DNA of 23,716 nucleotides from an uncultured Prevotella sp. (GCA_902495455.1 CABUXJ010000034.1:1-23716); one strand, 5' to 3'; numbered from the stretch's first letter, positions 14,970 through 23,488 are shown. Made by a program: numbers and translations. The notes: generated from the sequence alone by a model not told the origin.

Positions 14970-17801
14970 ATGAGCGACGAGACAAGAGAAGACGAAATAA
15001 TGGACGGGCAGCTGAGCACGTCCGACGGAACCGAAGACACTTTCACCGAAACTGACGGCGAGGGCATCCACTCCGACTACAAGCCGGTGGACAGATTTGA
15101 CGCCTCGGCCGTCCACCACCTGAGCGGAATGTATCAGACGTGGTTTCTCGACTATGCGTCATACGTGATTCTGGAGCGCGCCGTGCCCCACATTGGCGAC
15201 GGCCTGAAACCCGTGCAGCGACGCATACTCCACTCGATGAAGCGCATGGACGACGGACGATACAACAAGGTGGCCAACATCGTGGGTCACACGATGCAGT
15301 TTCACCCCCACGGCGACGCCTCCATCGGCGACGCCCTGGTGCAGCTGGGTCAGAAAGACCTGCTCGTGGACACACAGGGCAACTGGGGAAACATACTCAC
15401 GGGCGACCGTGCCGCCGCACCGCGATACATCGAGGCCCGTCTGTCGAAATTCGCACTCGACACGGTGTTCAACCCCAAGACCACCGAGTGGCAGCTCTCC
15501 TACGACGGCCGCAACAAGGAACCGATCACGCTGCCCGTCAAGTTTCCGCTGCTCCTGGCTCAGGGAGCGGAGGGTATCGCCGTCGGTCTGGCGTCGAAAA
15601 TTCTGCCGCACAACTTCTGCGAGCTGTGTGACGCCGCCATCAGCTATCTCCACGGACAGAGTTTTGAGCTCTATCCCGACTTCCCGACGGGGGGCAGCAT
15701 CGACGTGTCAAAATATAACGACGGACAGCGCGGCGGCCAAATCAAGGTCCGGGCAAAGATTGAGAAGCTGGACAACAAGACGCTCGTCATCCGCGAAATA
15801 CCGTTCGGCAAGACCACCACGACACTCATCGAGTCCATACTGAAAGCCATCGAGAAAGGCAAAATCAAGGTCCGCAAGGTCGACGACAACACTGCCGCCG
15901 AGGTAGAGATACAGATTCACCTCGCTCCGGGCGTGTCGTCGGACAAGACGCTCGACGCGCTTTACGCTTTCTCCGACTGCGAGGTGAACATCTCGCCCAA
16001 CTGCTGTGTCATAGAGGACAACAAGCCGAAGTTTCTCACCGTCAGCGACGTACTGCGCCAGTCGGTGGAAAACACCAAGGCGCTGATACGCCGCGAATTG
16101 GAGATACACCGCGCCGAACTGATGGAGCAGCTACACTTCTGCTCATTAGAGAAGATATTCATTGAGGAACGCATATACAAAGACCGCAAATTTGAACAGG
16201 CGGCCAACGTCGACGCCGTCTGCGCTCACATCGACGACCGGCTGACTCCGTTCTATCCGGAATTTGTCCGCGAGGTCACCAAGGACGACATTCTCCGCCT
16301 CTTGGAAATCAAGATGCAGCGGATTCTGAAGTTCAACAAGGACAAGGCCGACGAACTGATGACCCGCATCAAGGCCGAAATAGCGGGCATCGACCGCGAC
16401 CTGAACAACATGGTGGAGGTCACGGCCGACTGGTTCCGGTTCCTCAAAGACAAGTACGGCAAGGACCATCCGCGACGCACGGAACTGCGCAACTTCGACA
16501 CCATCGAGGCGTCGAAGGTTGTCGAAGCCAACGAGAAGCTGTACATCAACCGGCAGGAGGGATTCATCGGCACGGGACTCAAGAAGGACGAGTTCGTCTG
16601 CAACTGCTCCGACATCGACGACATCATCATCTTCTATCGCGACGGCATATTCAAGGTCGTCCGCGTGGCCGAAAAGATATTCGTCGGAAAGAACATCATA
16701 CATCTCGGGGTCTTCAAGAGGAACGACAAGCGCACGGTCTACAACCTCGTCTACCGCAACGGACTGAAAGGATTCTACTACATAAAGCGCTTTTGGGTGA
16801 GCGGCGTCACACGCGACCACGAATACTGCATCACGCAGGGCACGCCCGGATCACGCATCATCTACTTCACGGCCAACCCCAACGGCGAGGCCGAAGTCAT
16901 CAAGGTGACGCTCGACCCGATGGATGCGGCGACAAAACGCAAGCCGAACATATTCCTCGAACGCGACTTCTCCGAAATCAACATCAAGGGACGGCTGTCG
17001 AAGGGCAACATCCTGACCAAGAAACAGGTCAGCCGCATCGGCCTGAAGAGCCACGGCCACTCCACACTGGGCGGCCGCAAGGTGTGGTATGACCCGGACG
17101 TCAACCGGGTCAACTACGACGAACACGGACTGCTGTTAGGCGAATTCTTCGACGACGACATGATTCTGGTGGTGCTGAAGACGGGCGAGTTTTATCTCTC
17201 CACGTTCGACGCCAACAACCACTACGAAGACAACATCCTGCGGATAGAGAAGTACGACCGCAACAAGGTGTGGACTGCGGTGGTATTCGACGCCGACAAC
17301 GACGGTCATCCTTACCTGAAACGCTTCCTCATGGACGAGACTAAGCGCAAACTGAGCTTTGTCGGCGAAAACCGCAACAGCCGGTTCGTCCTGCTGACAG
17401 ACACGGTCTATCCGCGCATACTCGTGACTTACAACGAGAAGGACAATGCCGGCAACGTGCGCCCGCCGATGGAGATTGACGCGGAACAGTTTACGCCGGT
17501 CCGTAGCTCCAAAGCCCACGGCAAACGGATAAGCACGTGGAGCATCGAGGGCATCGAGGAACTCGAACCGCTCCGCTTCCCAGAACCGGAAGAACCGGAA
17601 GAGAGTGAGGACGGCCAGGAAGAGGAAAGGGAAAACGTCGACCCGGACGCAGGCAAGTCGGAAGACCAGATCATAGACGAACTGACAGGCCAGCTGAACA
17701 TGTTCAGCGAGATAGACAAGAGTCTGAATGAAGCAAAGGAGAACGACACGAGGTCACAGAAGACGGACAATCCTACACCGGCAGACGACAATAACGTCTG
17801 A
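14970..17801 (+). CDS. parC: DNA topoisomerase IV subunit A (ParC)
   Basis: This subunit cuts and passes DNA to separate linked daughter chromosomes, together with ParE. The 943-residue protein has the type IIA topoisomerase breakage domain: YASYVILERAVPHIGDGLKPVQRR (split around residues 62-85), FHPHGDASIGDAL (111-123), and the active-site Tyr153 in APRYIEARL. A coiled-coil region and a C-terminal beta-propeller follow. The GyrA-box of gyrase (QRRGGKG type) is not seen, which favours ParC over GyrA. The N-terminus (1-35) and the C-terminus (about 865-943) are acidic tails. At the quinolone-binding serine site the residue is Ala117. No clear promoter was found in the repeat-rich leader. DUF3316 and S41 genes follow closely. 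Confidence 0.9.
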   Translation: MSDETREDEIMDGQLSTSDGTEDTFTETDGEGIHSDYKPVDRFDASAVHHLSGMYQTWFLDYASYVILERAVPHIGDGLKPVQRRILHSMKRMDDGRYNKVANIVGHTMQFHPHGDASIGDALVQLGQKDLLVDTQGNWGNILTGDRAAAPRYIEARLSKFALDTVFNPKTTEWQLSYDGRNKEPITLPVKFPLLLAQGAEGIAVGLASKILPHNFCELCDAAISYLHGQSFELYPDFPTGGSIDVSKYNDGQRGGQIKVRAKIEKLDNKTLVIREIPFGKTTTTLIESILKAIEKGKIKVRKVDDNTAAEVEIQIHLAPGVSSDKTLDALYAFSDCEVNISPNCCVIEDNKPKFLTVSDVLRQSVENTKALIRRELEIHRAELMEQLHFCSLEKIFIEERIYKDRKFEQAANVDAVCAHIDDRLTPFYPEFVREVTKDDILRLLEIKMQRILKFNKDKADELMTRIKAEIAGIDRDLNNMVEVTADWFRFLKDKYGKDHPRRTELRNFDTIEASKVVEANEKLYINRQEGFIGTGLKKDEFVCNCSDIDDIIIFYRDGIFKVVRVAEKIFVGKNIIHLGVFKRNDKRTVYNLVYRNGLKGFYYIKRFWVSGVTRDHEYCITQGTPGSRIIYFTANPNGEAEVIKVTLDPMDAATKRKPNIFLERDFSEINIKGRLSKGNILTKKQVSRIGLKSHGHSTLGGRKVWYDPDVNRVNYDEHGLLLGEFFDDDMILVVLKTGEFYLSTFDANNHYEDNILRIEKYDRNKVWTAVVFDADNDGHPYLKRFLMDETKRKLSFVGENRNSRFVLLTDTVYPRILVTYNEKDNAGNVRPPMEIDAEQFTPVRSSKAHGKRISTWSIEGIEELEPLRFPEPEEPEESEDGQEEERENVDPDAGKSEDQIIDELTGQLNMFSEIDKSLNEAKENDTRSQKTDNPTPADDNNV

Positions 17802-17819
17802 CACACTTATCAACAACCA

Positions 17820-18671
17820 ATGATTTTGTCATTTGCCAAACATATCAATATGCACAGGATGACAGCATGGGGCACACTCATGTTGTCACTCCTATTGTCC
17901 TGTCCGACGCATGGACAGACGGACTCCGTAGCCTCCGGACGCATCACGACCGCCGCCTATATGGTCGGCGTCGGCCCAACACGCATCCTCGACACCTATC
18001 TCTCGCAGGAACATTTCAGCGGAACGGGAGTGACATATCTGTCGGCTGTCGAACGGCAAAAGCCCGGCCGACGCTGGAGCACGGTCATGCAGCATCAGGC
18101 TCATCTGTCGTCGACCGAAGACCGCAGCAACACTGCCGACGAGCTGGAGGGCTCCTACGGATTCTTCTGGGGACACTACCGCTCGTGGTCGCTGCTCGCC
18201 GACAGGCTCGTCCTGCAGGGCGGCGGCATGGCTACGGTCGGCGCGGGATTCATCTACAACACACTCAACGGCAACAATCCGGCGCAGGCACGGCTCTATC
18301 TGAACGTCATGCCGTCGGCGGCAGCGACCTACCGGTTTCAACTCTGGCAGCGGAAGATGGCCGTGCGCTACGAAGTGGAGGTCCCGCTGGTCGGAGTGAT
18401 GTTCAGTCCGGCCTACGGTCAGTCATACTACGAGATATTCTCGCGCGGCGACTACGACCACAACGTTGTCCCGACGACGTTCGTCAGCGCCCCGTATTTC
18501 CGCCAGCAGCTCATGTTGGACGTCAACGTCAGCCCCACCACGACGCTGCGTTTCGGCTATCTGGGCGACTATCAGCAGTCGCAAGTGAACAATCTCAAGC
18601 AGCATGTCTATTCCCACAGAGTGATGTTGGGTATCGTCAAGCGCTTCAAAACAGTCAGCTATCGTCCATGA
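17820..18671 (+). CDS. DUF3316-family envelope protein
   Basis: This 283-residue protein has an N-terminal export signal. A second ATG at 17850 gives a more usual signal peptide (MHRMTAWG start, cut near THGQ), so the true start is uncertain; an LLSC lipobox-like motif also occurs there. The mature part is rich in Tyr, Gly and alternating polar/hydrophobic residues, with SYGFFWGHYRSW, GAGFIYNTLNGNNPAQA and LRFGYLGDY segments. It ends in a strand-like RVMLGIVKRF, which suggests an outer-membrane or periplasmic beta-rich protein. The match is to the Bacteroidota family DUF3316, whose function is unknown. It starts 18 bp after parC and overlaps the S41 gene by 4 bp. Confidence 0.75.
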   Translation: MILSFAKHINMHRMTAWGTLMLSLLLSCPTHGQTDSVASGRITTAAYMVGVGPTRILDTYLSQEHFSGTGVTYLSAVERQKPGRRWSTVMQHQAHLSSTEDRSNTADELEGSYGFFWGHYRSWSLLADRLVLQGGGMATVGAGFIYNTLNGNNPAQARLYLNVMPSAAATYRFQLWQRKMAVRYEVEVPLVGVMFSPAYGQSYYEIFSRGDYDHNVVPTTFVSAPYFRQQLMLDVNVSPTTTLRFGYLGDYQQSQVNNLKQHVYSHRVMLGIVKRFKTVSYRP

Positions 18672-19681
18672 ACAAGCTATTAACAGCCTTAACAGCTATC
18701 ATCATTATCCTGCTACCCGCCGCTTGCGTTGACGAAGAGGAATTTTCGGACTCTCCGCAAGGCAATTTCGAGGCGCTGTGGAAAATCATAGACGAGCACT
18801 ACTGCTTCTTCGACTACAAGCGGGAAGCGTACGGACTGGATTGGACGGCCGTATATAATAAATATAAGGTACGCGTGAACGAACGCATGACGGACGAGCA
18901 ACTGTTTGAAGTGATGGCCGACATGCTTGGCGAATTGCGCGACGGCCACGTCAATCTGGCCAATTCGGCGGACTTCTCGCGCTACTGGAGCTGGCAGGAG
19001 GACTATCCGGCAAACGTCAGCGACACGCTCCTGCGCCGCTATCTCGGCACGGACTACAAGATAGCGGGCAGTCTGAAATACCGCATCCTCGACGACAACA
19101 TCGGCTACATACGCTACGAGAGTTTCTCCTCTCCTATCGGAGAAAGCAATCTCGACGACGCCTTCAGCCACATGATGCTCTGCCGCGGACTGATCATCGA
19201 CATCCGGGGCAACGGCGGCGGCACACTGACAACGGCCGAACGCTTTGCCGCCCGCTTCACGGACGAACCGGTCATCGTCGGATACATGCAGCATAAGACA
19301 GGCAAGGGACATTCCGACTTCTCTAAGTTGGAGGAGCAACGTCTCGAGCCATCGTCCAACATCAGATGGCACAAGAAGGTCTGTGTGCTCACCAACAGAC
19401 AGGTGTACAGCGCAGCCAATGAGTTCGTGAAATACATGCGCTGCTTCCCCGGCGTCACCATCGTCGGCGACCGGACCGGCGGCGGGGCCGGACTACCGTT
19501 CAGCAGCCAGCTGCCCAACGGATGGGCCGTACGCTTCTCGGCCTGCCCCATGTACGACCGTGACCGCCAACCGGTCGAATTCGGCATCGCTCCCGACCAC
19601 GACGTGACCCTCACCGACGCCGACTTCCGCCGCGGCCGCGACACCGTCATTGAGTTTGCCCGCCAGCTTTTGGCCCGCTGA
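18668..19681 (+). CDS. S41-family peptidase lipoprotein
   Basis: The 337-residue precursor has a lipoprotein signal (LLPAAC, acylated Cys20), so it should be anchored in the envelope. It resembles tricorn/C-terminal processing peptidases of family S41: an N-terminal helical part with DEHYCFFDYK and LGELRDGHVNL, then the core with IGYIRYESF, LIIDIRGNGGG and the nucleophile-type Ser248 in NRQVYSAANEF, then GDRTGGGAGLP. No clear PDZ domain is visible between the two parts; the space is short. The ATG overlaps the DUF3316 stop (ATGA), a sign of coupled translation. The target is unknown. No terminator was found directly after it. Confidence 0.88.
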   Translation: MNKLLTALTAIIIILLPAACVDEEEFSDSPQGNFEALWKIIDEHYCFFDYKREAYGLDWTAVYNKYKVRVNERMTDEQLFEVMADMLGELRDGHVNLANSADFSRYWSWQEDYPANVSDTLLRRYLGTDYKIAGSLKYRILDDNIGYIRYESFSSPIGESNLDDAFSHMMLCRGLIIDIRGNGGGTLTTAERFAARFTDEPVIVGYMQHKTGKGHSDFSKLEEQRLEPSSNIRWHKKVCVLTNRQVYSAANEFVKYMRCFPGVTIVGDRTGGGAGLPFSSQLPNGWAVRFSACPMYDRDRQPVEFGIAPDHDVTLTDADFRRGRDTVIEFARQLLAR

Positions 19682-19737
19682 CATCCCTTCTACGCCACGG
19701 CTACATCCCATCAACGCATCCGCCGTCGGGATTTATA

Positions 19738-19775
19738 CATGCTCCATGCTCTTGGCGGCCATGCTCCATGCTCTT
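19738..19775 (+). repeat. Short direct repeat CATGCTCCATGCTCTT
   Basis: The 16-bp sequence occurs at 19738-19753 and 19760-19775 in the gap between the S41 gene and the tRNA. The rest of this gap (19682-19813) shows nothing else recognisable. Confidence 0.7.
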
Positions 19776-19813
19776 ATGCTCTCGCCGGCAACAAAAAATA
19801 TATACTCCTTTTA

Positions 19814-19845
19814 TTTGGCGAATAACCAAATTCTGCGTATCTTTG
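19814..19845 (+). promoter_or_regulatory. Promoter of tRNA-Leu
   Basis: TTTG (19814-19817) and TATCTTTG (19838-19845) are separated by 20 bp, a full match to the Bacteroidota promoter pattern. It ends 10 bp before the mature tRNA. Confidence 0.88.
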
Positions 19846-19855
19846 CATCCGTAAT

Positions 19856-19937
19856 GCGCTTGTGGCGAAATTGGTAGACGCGCCAGACTTAGGATCTGGT
19901 GTCTCGCGACGTGTAGGTTCGAGTCCTATCAAGCGCA
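19856..19937 (+). tRNA. tRNA-Leu (anticodon UAG)
   Basis: The acceptor stem GCGCTTG (19856-19862) pairs with CAAGCGC (19930-19936), and the discriminator base is A. The anticodon stem CCAGA/TCTGG encloses the loop CTTAGGA, with anticodon TAG at 19890-19892, which reads CUA and other CUN leucine codons. A long variable arm (about 19900-19913), as expected for tRNA-Leu, precedes the T loop TTCGAGT. CCA is not encoded. Confidence 0.97.
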
Positions 19938-19945
19938 CAAATGAG

Positions 19946-19981
19946 AACGTCAAATGCTGAATATCAGGTTTGACGTTTTTT
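19946..19981 (+). terminator. Terminator after tRNA-Leu
   Basis: AACGTCAAA (19946-19954) pairs with TTTGACGTT (19969-19977), followed by a T run to 19981. It lies 9 bp after the tRNA. The ATG at 19954-19956, in frame with the next gene, lies in this hairpin and is not taken as a start. Confidence 0.85.
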
Positions 19982-20001
19982 GTTTTCTATTTAAATACAG
20001 T

Positions 20002-20790
20002 ATGAAGAGATTAGTTATCGTAGGATGCGGCCGACTCGCCGCAATCATTTCGGACGCTGTCGTCAACGGTTTGCTGCCGGAATATGATTTGGTCGGAGTC
20101 TGTTCCAGGACTGCCGAAAAGGCCGAGCACATCGCGGCCAAAATGCAGCGACACGGGAAAGCGTGCGCGGTCTGTGCGAGTGTAGAAGAACTGTTAGGGC
20201 TCAAGCCCGACTATTTAGTGGAGGCGGCGTCTCCTGCCGCAATGAAAGAGCTTGCCATTCCTGCCTTGGAAAACGGGACTTCCGTCGTAACGTTGTCCAT
20301 CGGAGCATTGGCTGACACGGCGTTTCGTCATAATGTGGAGGCGACGGCCAAGGCCAACGGCACACGTGTATATATCGTCTCCGGCGCGACCGGCGGATTT
20401 GACGTGTTGCGTACGGCGGCATTGATGGGCAACGCCACAGCCTGCTTCTTCAACGAGAAAGGCCCCGATGCGCTGAAAGGAACTGCCGTATATGACGAAT
20501 CTCTGCAAACCGAACAGCGCACGGTCTTCTCAGGCAATGCCACCGAAGCCATCGGGATGTTTCCCACAAAGGTAAATGTCGCCGTCGCTGCCTCACTAGC
20601 TTCCGTCGGACCGGAAAAGATGCGGATGTCCATGCGGTCTACTCCCGGCTTTGTGGGGGACACGCAGAGGGTTGAAATCAGGAACGACCAGGTTCACGCC
20701 GTCATCGACGTGTATAGCGCCACGGCAGAGATAGCGGGATGGTCGGTTGTTAACACCCTGCTCAACATCACGTCACCGATTGTATTTTAG
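20002..20790 (+). CDS. Aspartate dehydrogenase-like protein (DUF108 family)
   Basis: The 262-residue protein has an N-terminal Rossmann domain with the NAD(P)-binding pattern VIVGCGRLAAI (about 4-14) and a basic CSRTAEKAE segment after the second strand. The C-terminal part has the DUF108 pattern, with TKVNVAVAASLAS at about 191-203. Family members oxidise L-aspartate to iminoaspartate, which can feed NAD synthesis (as NadX) or amino acid metabolism. No nadA or nadC is adjacent, so the pathway here is open. The start at 20002 is chosen because it begins the Rossmann strand and follows the tRNA terminator. No clear promoter is visible between the terminator and the start. Confidence 0.8.
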   Translation: MKRLVIVGCGRLAAIISDAVVNGLLPEYDLVGVCSRTAEKAEHIAAKMQRHGKACAVCASVEELLGLKPDYLVEAASPAAMKELAIPALENGTSVVTLSIGALADTAFRHNVEATAKANGTRVYIVSGATGGFDVLRTAALMGNATACFFNEKGPDALKGTAVYDESLQTEQRTVFSGNATEAIGMFPTKVNVAVAASLASVGPEKMRMSMRSTPGFVGDTQRVEIRNDQVHAVIDVYSATAEIAGWSVVNTLLNITSPIVF

Positions 20791-20820
20791 TTATCGCCAC
20801 GTCAGAGGCAAGTATAGTAA

Positions 20821-20860
20821 AAGAGGGTTACCGCGGCTTTGCTGCGATAACCCCCTTTTT
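20821..20860. terminator. Bidirectional terminator between convergent genes
   Basis: GGGTTA (20825-20830) pairs with TAACCC (20848-20853), and CGC (20832-20834) with GCG (20844-20846) inside it. There is a T run after it on the plus strand (20856-20860) and a short one on the minus strand. It separates the aspartate dehydrogenase-like gene from the convergent dehydrogenase-like gene. Confidence 0.8.
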
Positions 20861-20873
20861 ATTCTAATTGACT

Positions 20874-21773
20874 TCATGACAGCGAGAGCGACTGCAGGTA
20901 ACTGTTTATATTCGCCAGCACCTTTTCGCTCAGCCGGTCGAAAGCCTGACGCGTGCGGCCGGTCGAGACTTGCATGCAGCGGACATGCGGATGGTTCAGA
21001 AGATGCTCTCCGCCCAATGCGCCAACGGTATCACAGAAGCACAGATTGTCTCCATCCAGCCACTTGACGAACGCCTCTTCGTCCCACGCCGGGGACAAAC
21101 CGGTGTTGAAGAGTATCTTCTTGTCTCCCATGTGCCCGAACTCTGCCTCATGCAGCAGTATCGTGTTCTTGTTCAGACAGCAGAAGACCACCTCACTCTG
21201 AGCGAGCAATGCGTCCAAGGGCAGAAAACGATAGCCTTTGGCAGCCGCCGCCGGTTTTTCGCTACGGGCAAAGTAGGTGATGTCCGCGCCGAAGAACTTC
21301 AACGCATCCGCAATCATGCCGCCCGACTTGCCAAGTCCGACGACCCCCACTTTCAGCCCGGTAATCTCGCGTGGCATCCCGTCCCACGGCTCTTGTCCGA
21401 AGCCGTGCAGACATCTCACCAGTTCGCTGACGACATATTCCACCACGCCTTCGTCACCATAGTCGCGTATGCCTGTCACGACAATGCCCCGCTCGGCGGC
21501 ATAGCGGATGTCCACATTGGCACTTTCGGGGGAGTAGAGCGAACAGCACATCCCGATATACTTGACTTGCGGGCAGCGCTCCAACACCGCACGGCCTATC
21601 TGTGACGTATAACTCAGAAGCACGGCATCGGCATCTCCGATACGTGCCACGATCTCATCGTCTCCTGCCGGAACGTCAGAATACATCACTACTTCTTCTG
21701 CATAAGAGCCCAATTTCGTCTCTGCGGAAGGAATCAGGCTTACCGGTTCTATTGCTACAAGTTTACGAAACAT
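20874..21773 (-). CDS. 2-hydroxyacid dehydrogenase-like NAD(P)-binding protein, catalytic residues altered
   Basis: The 299-residue protein has the two-part fold of D-2-hydroxyacid dehydrogenases: an N-terminal part with AVLLSYTSQIG and KYIGMCCSLY, and a Rossmann domain with VGVVGLGKSGG (G146, G148, G151). Two hallmark catalytic residues seem absent. The NTSRG-type arginine is replaced (NTGLSP, Leu at 226), and no TPH-type histidine is seen near the C-terminus, where MQVSTGRT stands. It may bind NAD(P) without the usual activity, or use other residues. Its start is 12 bp after the rsmD stop, so it is the last gene of a three-gene operon. Nothing in the operon names its substrate. Confidence 0.75.
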   Translation of the reverse strand: MFRKLVAIEPVSLIPSAETKLGSYAEEVVMYSDVPAGDDEIVARIGDADAVLLSYTSQIGRAVLERCPQVKYIGMCCSLYSPESANVDIRYAAERGIVVTGIRDYGDEGVVEYVVSELVRCLHGFGQEPWDGMPREITGLKVGVVGLGKSGGMIADALKFFGADITYFARSEKPAAAAKGYRFLPLDALLAQSEVVFCCLNKNTILLHEAEFGHMGDKKILFNTGLSPAWDEEAFVKWLDGDNLCFCDTVGALGGEHLLNHPHVRCMQVSTGRTRQAFDRLSEKVLANINSYLQSLSLS

Positions 21774-21785
21774 CTCTATTAAGAT

Positions 21786-22316
21786 TCACTTGAATATCGA
21801 AAAGTTGACACTGCCATAGGCTCGGTGGTCAACAAAGTGTTCATGGTTACTGAAGTCATGGTCCTTGCCATGCTCAAAGACAAAGACCCCGCCGTCAGCC
21901 AAGAGGTTCTTCTCAAAGACAATCTGCGGTATCTGCGGCAGTTCCTTGAGCGCGTATGGCGGGTCGGCGAAGATGAAATCAAACTGTTGGCGGCACGATT
22001 TGAGAAAGCGGAAGACATCGCCGCGCAGTGGAAGACATCGGTCAGTCCCGAGTTTTTTGAGGCATTGGGTGATGAAGGCGTGATGGTCGCGGTCCAGTTC
22101 GACACTGACGACACGTTCACAACCGCGCGACACCAGCTCCAGAGAGATGCTGCCCGTACCGGAAAAGAGGTCGAGAGCGGTCGCACCGTCGAAGTCCATG
22201 TAGCCGCCGAGCACATTAAAAATGTTCTCTTTTGCAAAATCCGTCGTCGGACGGGCCTTGAACGAGCGTGGCACGTCAAAATGGCGGCCTTTATATTCTC
22301 CTGTTATAATTCTCAT
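21786..22316 (-). CDS. rsmD: 16S rRNA (guanine-N2)-methyltransferase RsmD
   Basis: RsmD methylates G966 of 16S rRNA during small-subunit assembly. The 176-residue protein begins MRIITGEYKGR, typical of the family, and has ARPTTDFAKENIFN at about 21-34. The SAM-binding ALDLFSGTGSIS motif is at about 47-58, and the catalytic DPPY motif at 118-121. The length is normal. It lies between DUF3822 (82 bp upstream) and the dehydrogenase-like gene (12 bp downstream), all on the minus strand. Pairing of DUF3822 with rsmD is common in Bacteroidota. Confidence 0.94.
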   Translation of the reverse strand: MRIITGEYKGRHFDVPRSFKARPTTDFAKENIFNVLGGYMDFDGATALDLFSGTGSISLELVSRGCERVVSVELDRDHHAFITQCLKKLGTDRCLPLRGDVFRFLKSCRQQFDFIFADPPYALKELPQIPQIVFEKNLLADGGVFVFEHGKDHDFSNHEHFVDHRAYGSVNFSIFK

Positions 22317-22398
22317 ATCGACAAGTTGTTGGTATCATCCGGACACGCACCGGCTGTCCCGCCGGCATATCTCTCCCCCGGGCCTGAGACTCCGCCGC

Positions 22399-23223
22399 TC
22401 ACCTACCCTTCACGTAGAACGTCATGAGATCATACGGCAGCCCCTTGATCTGCGTAGCCGGGGCACGGTTGAAATCTCCTGCGGGATTGATCACGTACGC
22501 CCTCTGCAGGTATCGGCGCAACTCTCCCAACATCCATTCCTGCTCAGGGATGTCACCGACGATGTGCATCTCGTCGTGTTCCGGCTTGAGCATCAGCTGC
22601 TTCCAGACGTACAGCAGATAGTAAAGGGAGTCCTGCGCTTGCGCCACGTCAAAGGAGTTGCAGTATTTGAAGCGGCGCTGGCTGAAACTGAATATGTCCA
22701 ACCGGCGGTCATGAAAATATCCGTAGAGTTTGCCGCGTGTGCCGATGAAACTGCGTTGGTGGAGGTAGCGCCACACCGGTGACATGGCACACACGAAAAT
22801 GGCGTTAGGGAAATTGTCGTCGACGACGAGCTTCAAGTCCTTGTTGACCGCAAAGACAGCCACGGCATTGAGATCCGGCTGCACCGTGTGGAGCACTGTT
22901 TCGTTGCCGCTGCGGTGCATCGCATGGTCATAGAGCATCGTCATGTCGTCCTCGCGGAAGATGTCCGTAGGCACCATCAGCACAGGAGCGTCGACAAAGA
23001 CCGTCACCCGATGATAGTCCTGCTGCGTCAGACGGGCCGTCTTGAGTGCCTCGCGCAGATTGGCAGCCAAGGATATGCCGCTCTTGACCGTGTACGGTTC
23101 GTACATCACCCGACTTTCTCCGTCCGTCATGCCGACAGTGGAGAACGACAGTGAGTGTCGGCCGGCCCTGATGACGAGCCGCCGCCTCAACGGCAGGTTA
23201 TTGTTGTTGGCTGTCTGATCCAT
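22399..23223 (-). CDS. DUF3822-family protein
   Basis: The 274-residue protein has no signal peptide or membrane helix and looks cytoplasmic. Recognisable segments are RLVIRAGRHSLSFS near the N-terminus, then VFVDAPVLMVP at about 75-85, NAIFVCAMSPVWRYLHQ in the middle, and a C-terminal half with QAQDSLYYLLYVWKQL and HIVGDIPEQEWML. This fits the Bacteroidota family DUF3822, whose function is not known. It is the first gene of an apparent operon with rsmD and the dehydrogenase-like gene, which suggests a link to ribosome or RNA processes, but this is guilt by association. A -7 box lies 36 bp before the start. Confidence 0.85.
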   Translation of the reverse strand: MDQTANNNNLPLRRRLVIRAGRHSLSFSTVGMTDGESRVMYEPYTVKSGISLAANLREALKTARLTQQDYHRVTVFVDAPVLMVPTDIFREDDMTMLYDHAMHRSGNETVLHTVQPDLNAVAVFAVNKDLKLVVDDNFPNAIFVCAMSPVWRYLHQRSFIGTRGKLYGYFHDRRLDIFSFSQRRFKYCNSFDVAQAQDSLYYLLYVWKQLMLKPEHDEMHIVGDIPEQEWMLGELRRYLQRAYVINPAGDFNRAPATQIKGLPYDLMTFYVKGR

Positions 23224-23258
23224 CTCTCTTGTTATGTTACTGTAATGGTTTGATTAGA

Positions 23259-23266
23259 CAAAAATA
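23259..23266 (-). promoter_or_regulatory. -7 promoter element of the DUF3822-rsmD operon
   Basis: The minus strand reads TATTTTTG, an exact TAnnTTTG match, 35 bp before the DUF3822 start codon. The expected -33 position falls at the edge of the large inverted repeat and shows no clear TTTG. Confidence 0.55.
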
Positions 23267-23284
23267 GTGCGAGCGCAATGAGTA

Positions 23285-23488
23285 TGTTGCACAACTCGCT
23301 TGGAAGCCTTTAAGTGGCTAACTGCAGTCCCATCCTTTCAAAGGAGGGGTTAGGGGGTGGTTAAACAATAACCCTCTGAAAATCATCGCTTTTGATAACA
23401 GTGGATGACTAACCACCCCTAACCCCTCCTTTGAAAGGAGGGGACTACAGTTACCCCACTTAAAGACTTCCAAGCGAGTTCTGCAACA
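23285..23488. repeat. Large inverted repeat with about 79-bp arms (MITE-like)
   Basis: Arms 23285-23363 and 23410-23488 are near-perfect reverse complements, with a few substitutions and small indels, around a 46-bp centre. Each arm consists of GTTGCAnAACTCGCTT followed by one full copy of the 61-bp hairpin repeat (23302-23363 plus strand; 23410-23471 minus strand) with tails facing inward. Weaker symmetry continues outward to about 23271 and 23505. No protein is encoded. Confidence 0.9.

Noticed and set aside
19954..20001. Upstream ATG for the aspartate dehydrogenase-like protein
   Set aside because: It lies in the terminator hairpin of the tRNA, and the Rossmann strand begins directly at the ATG at 20002.
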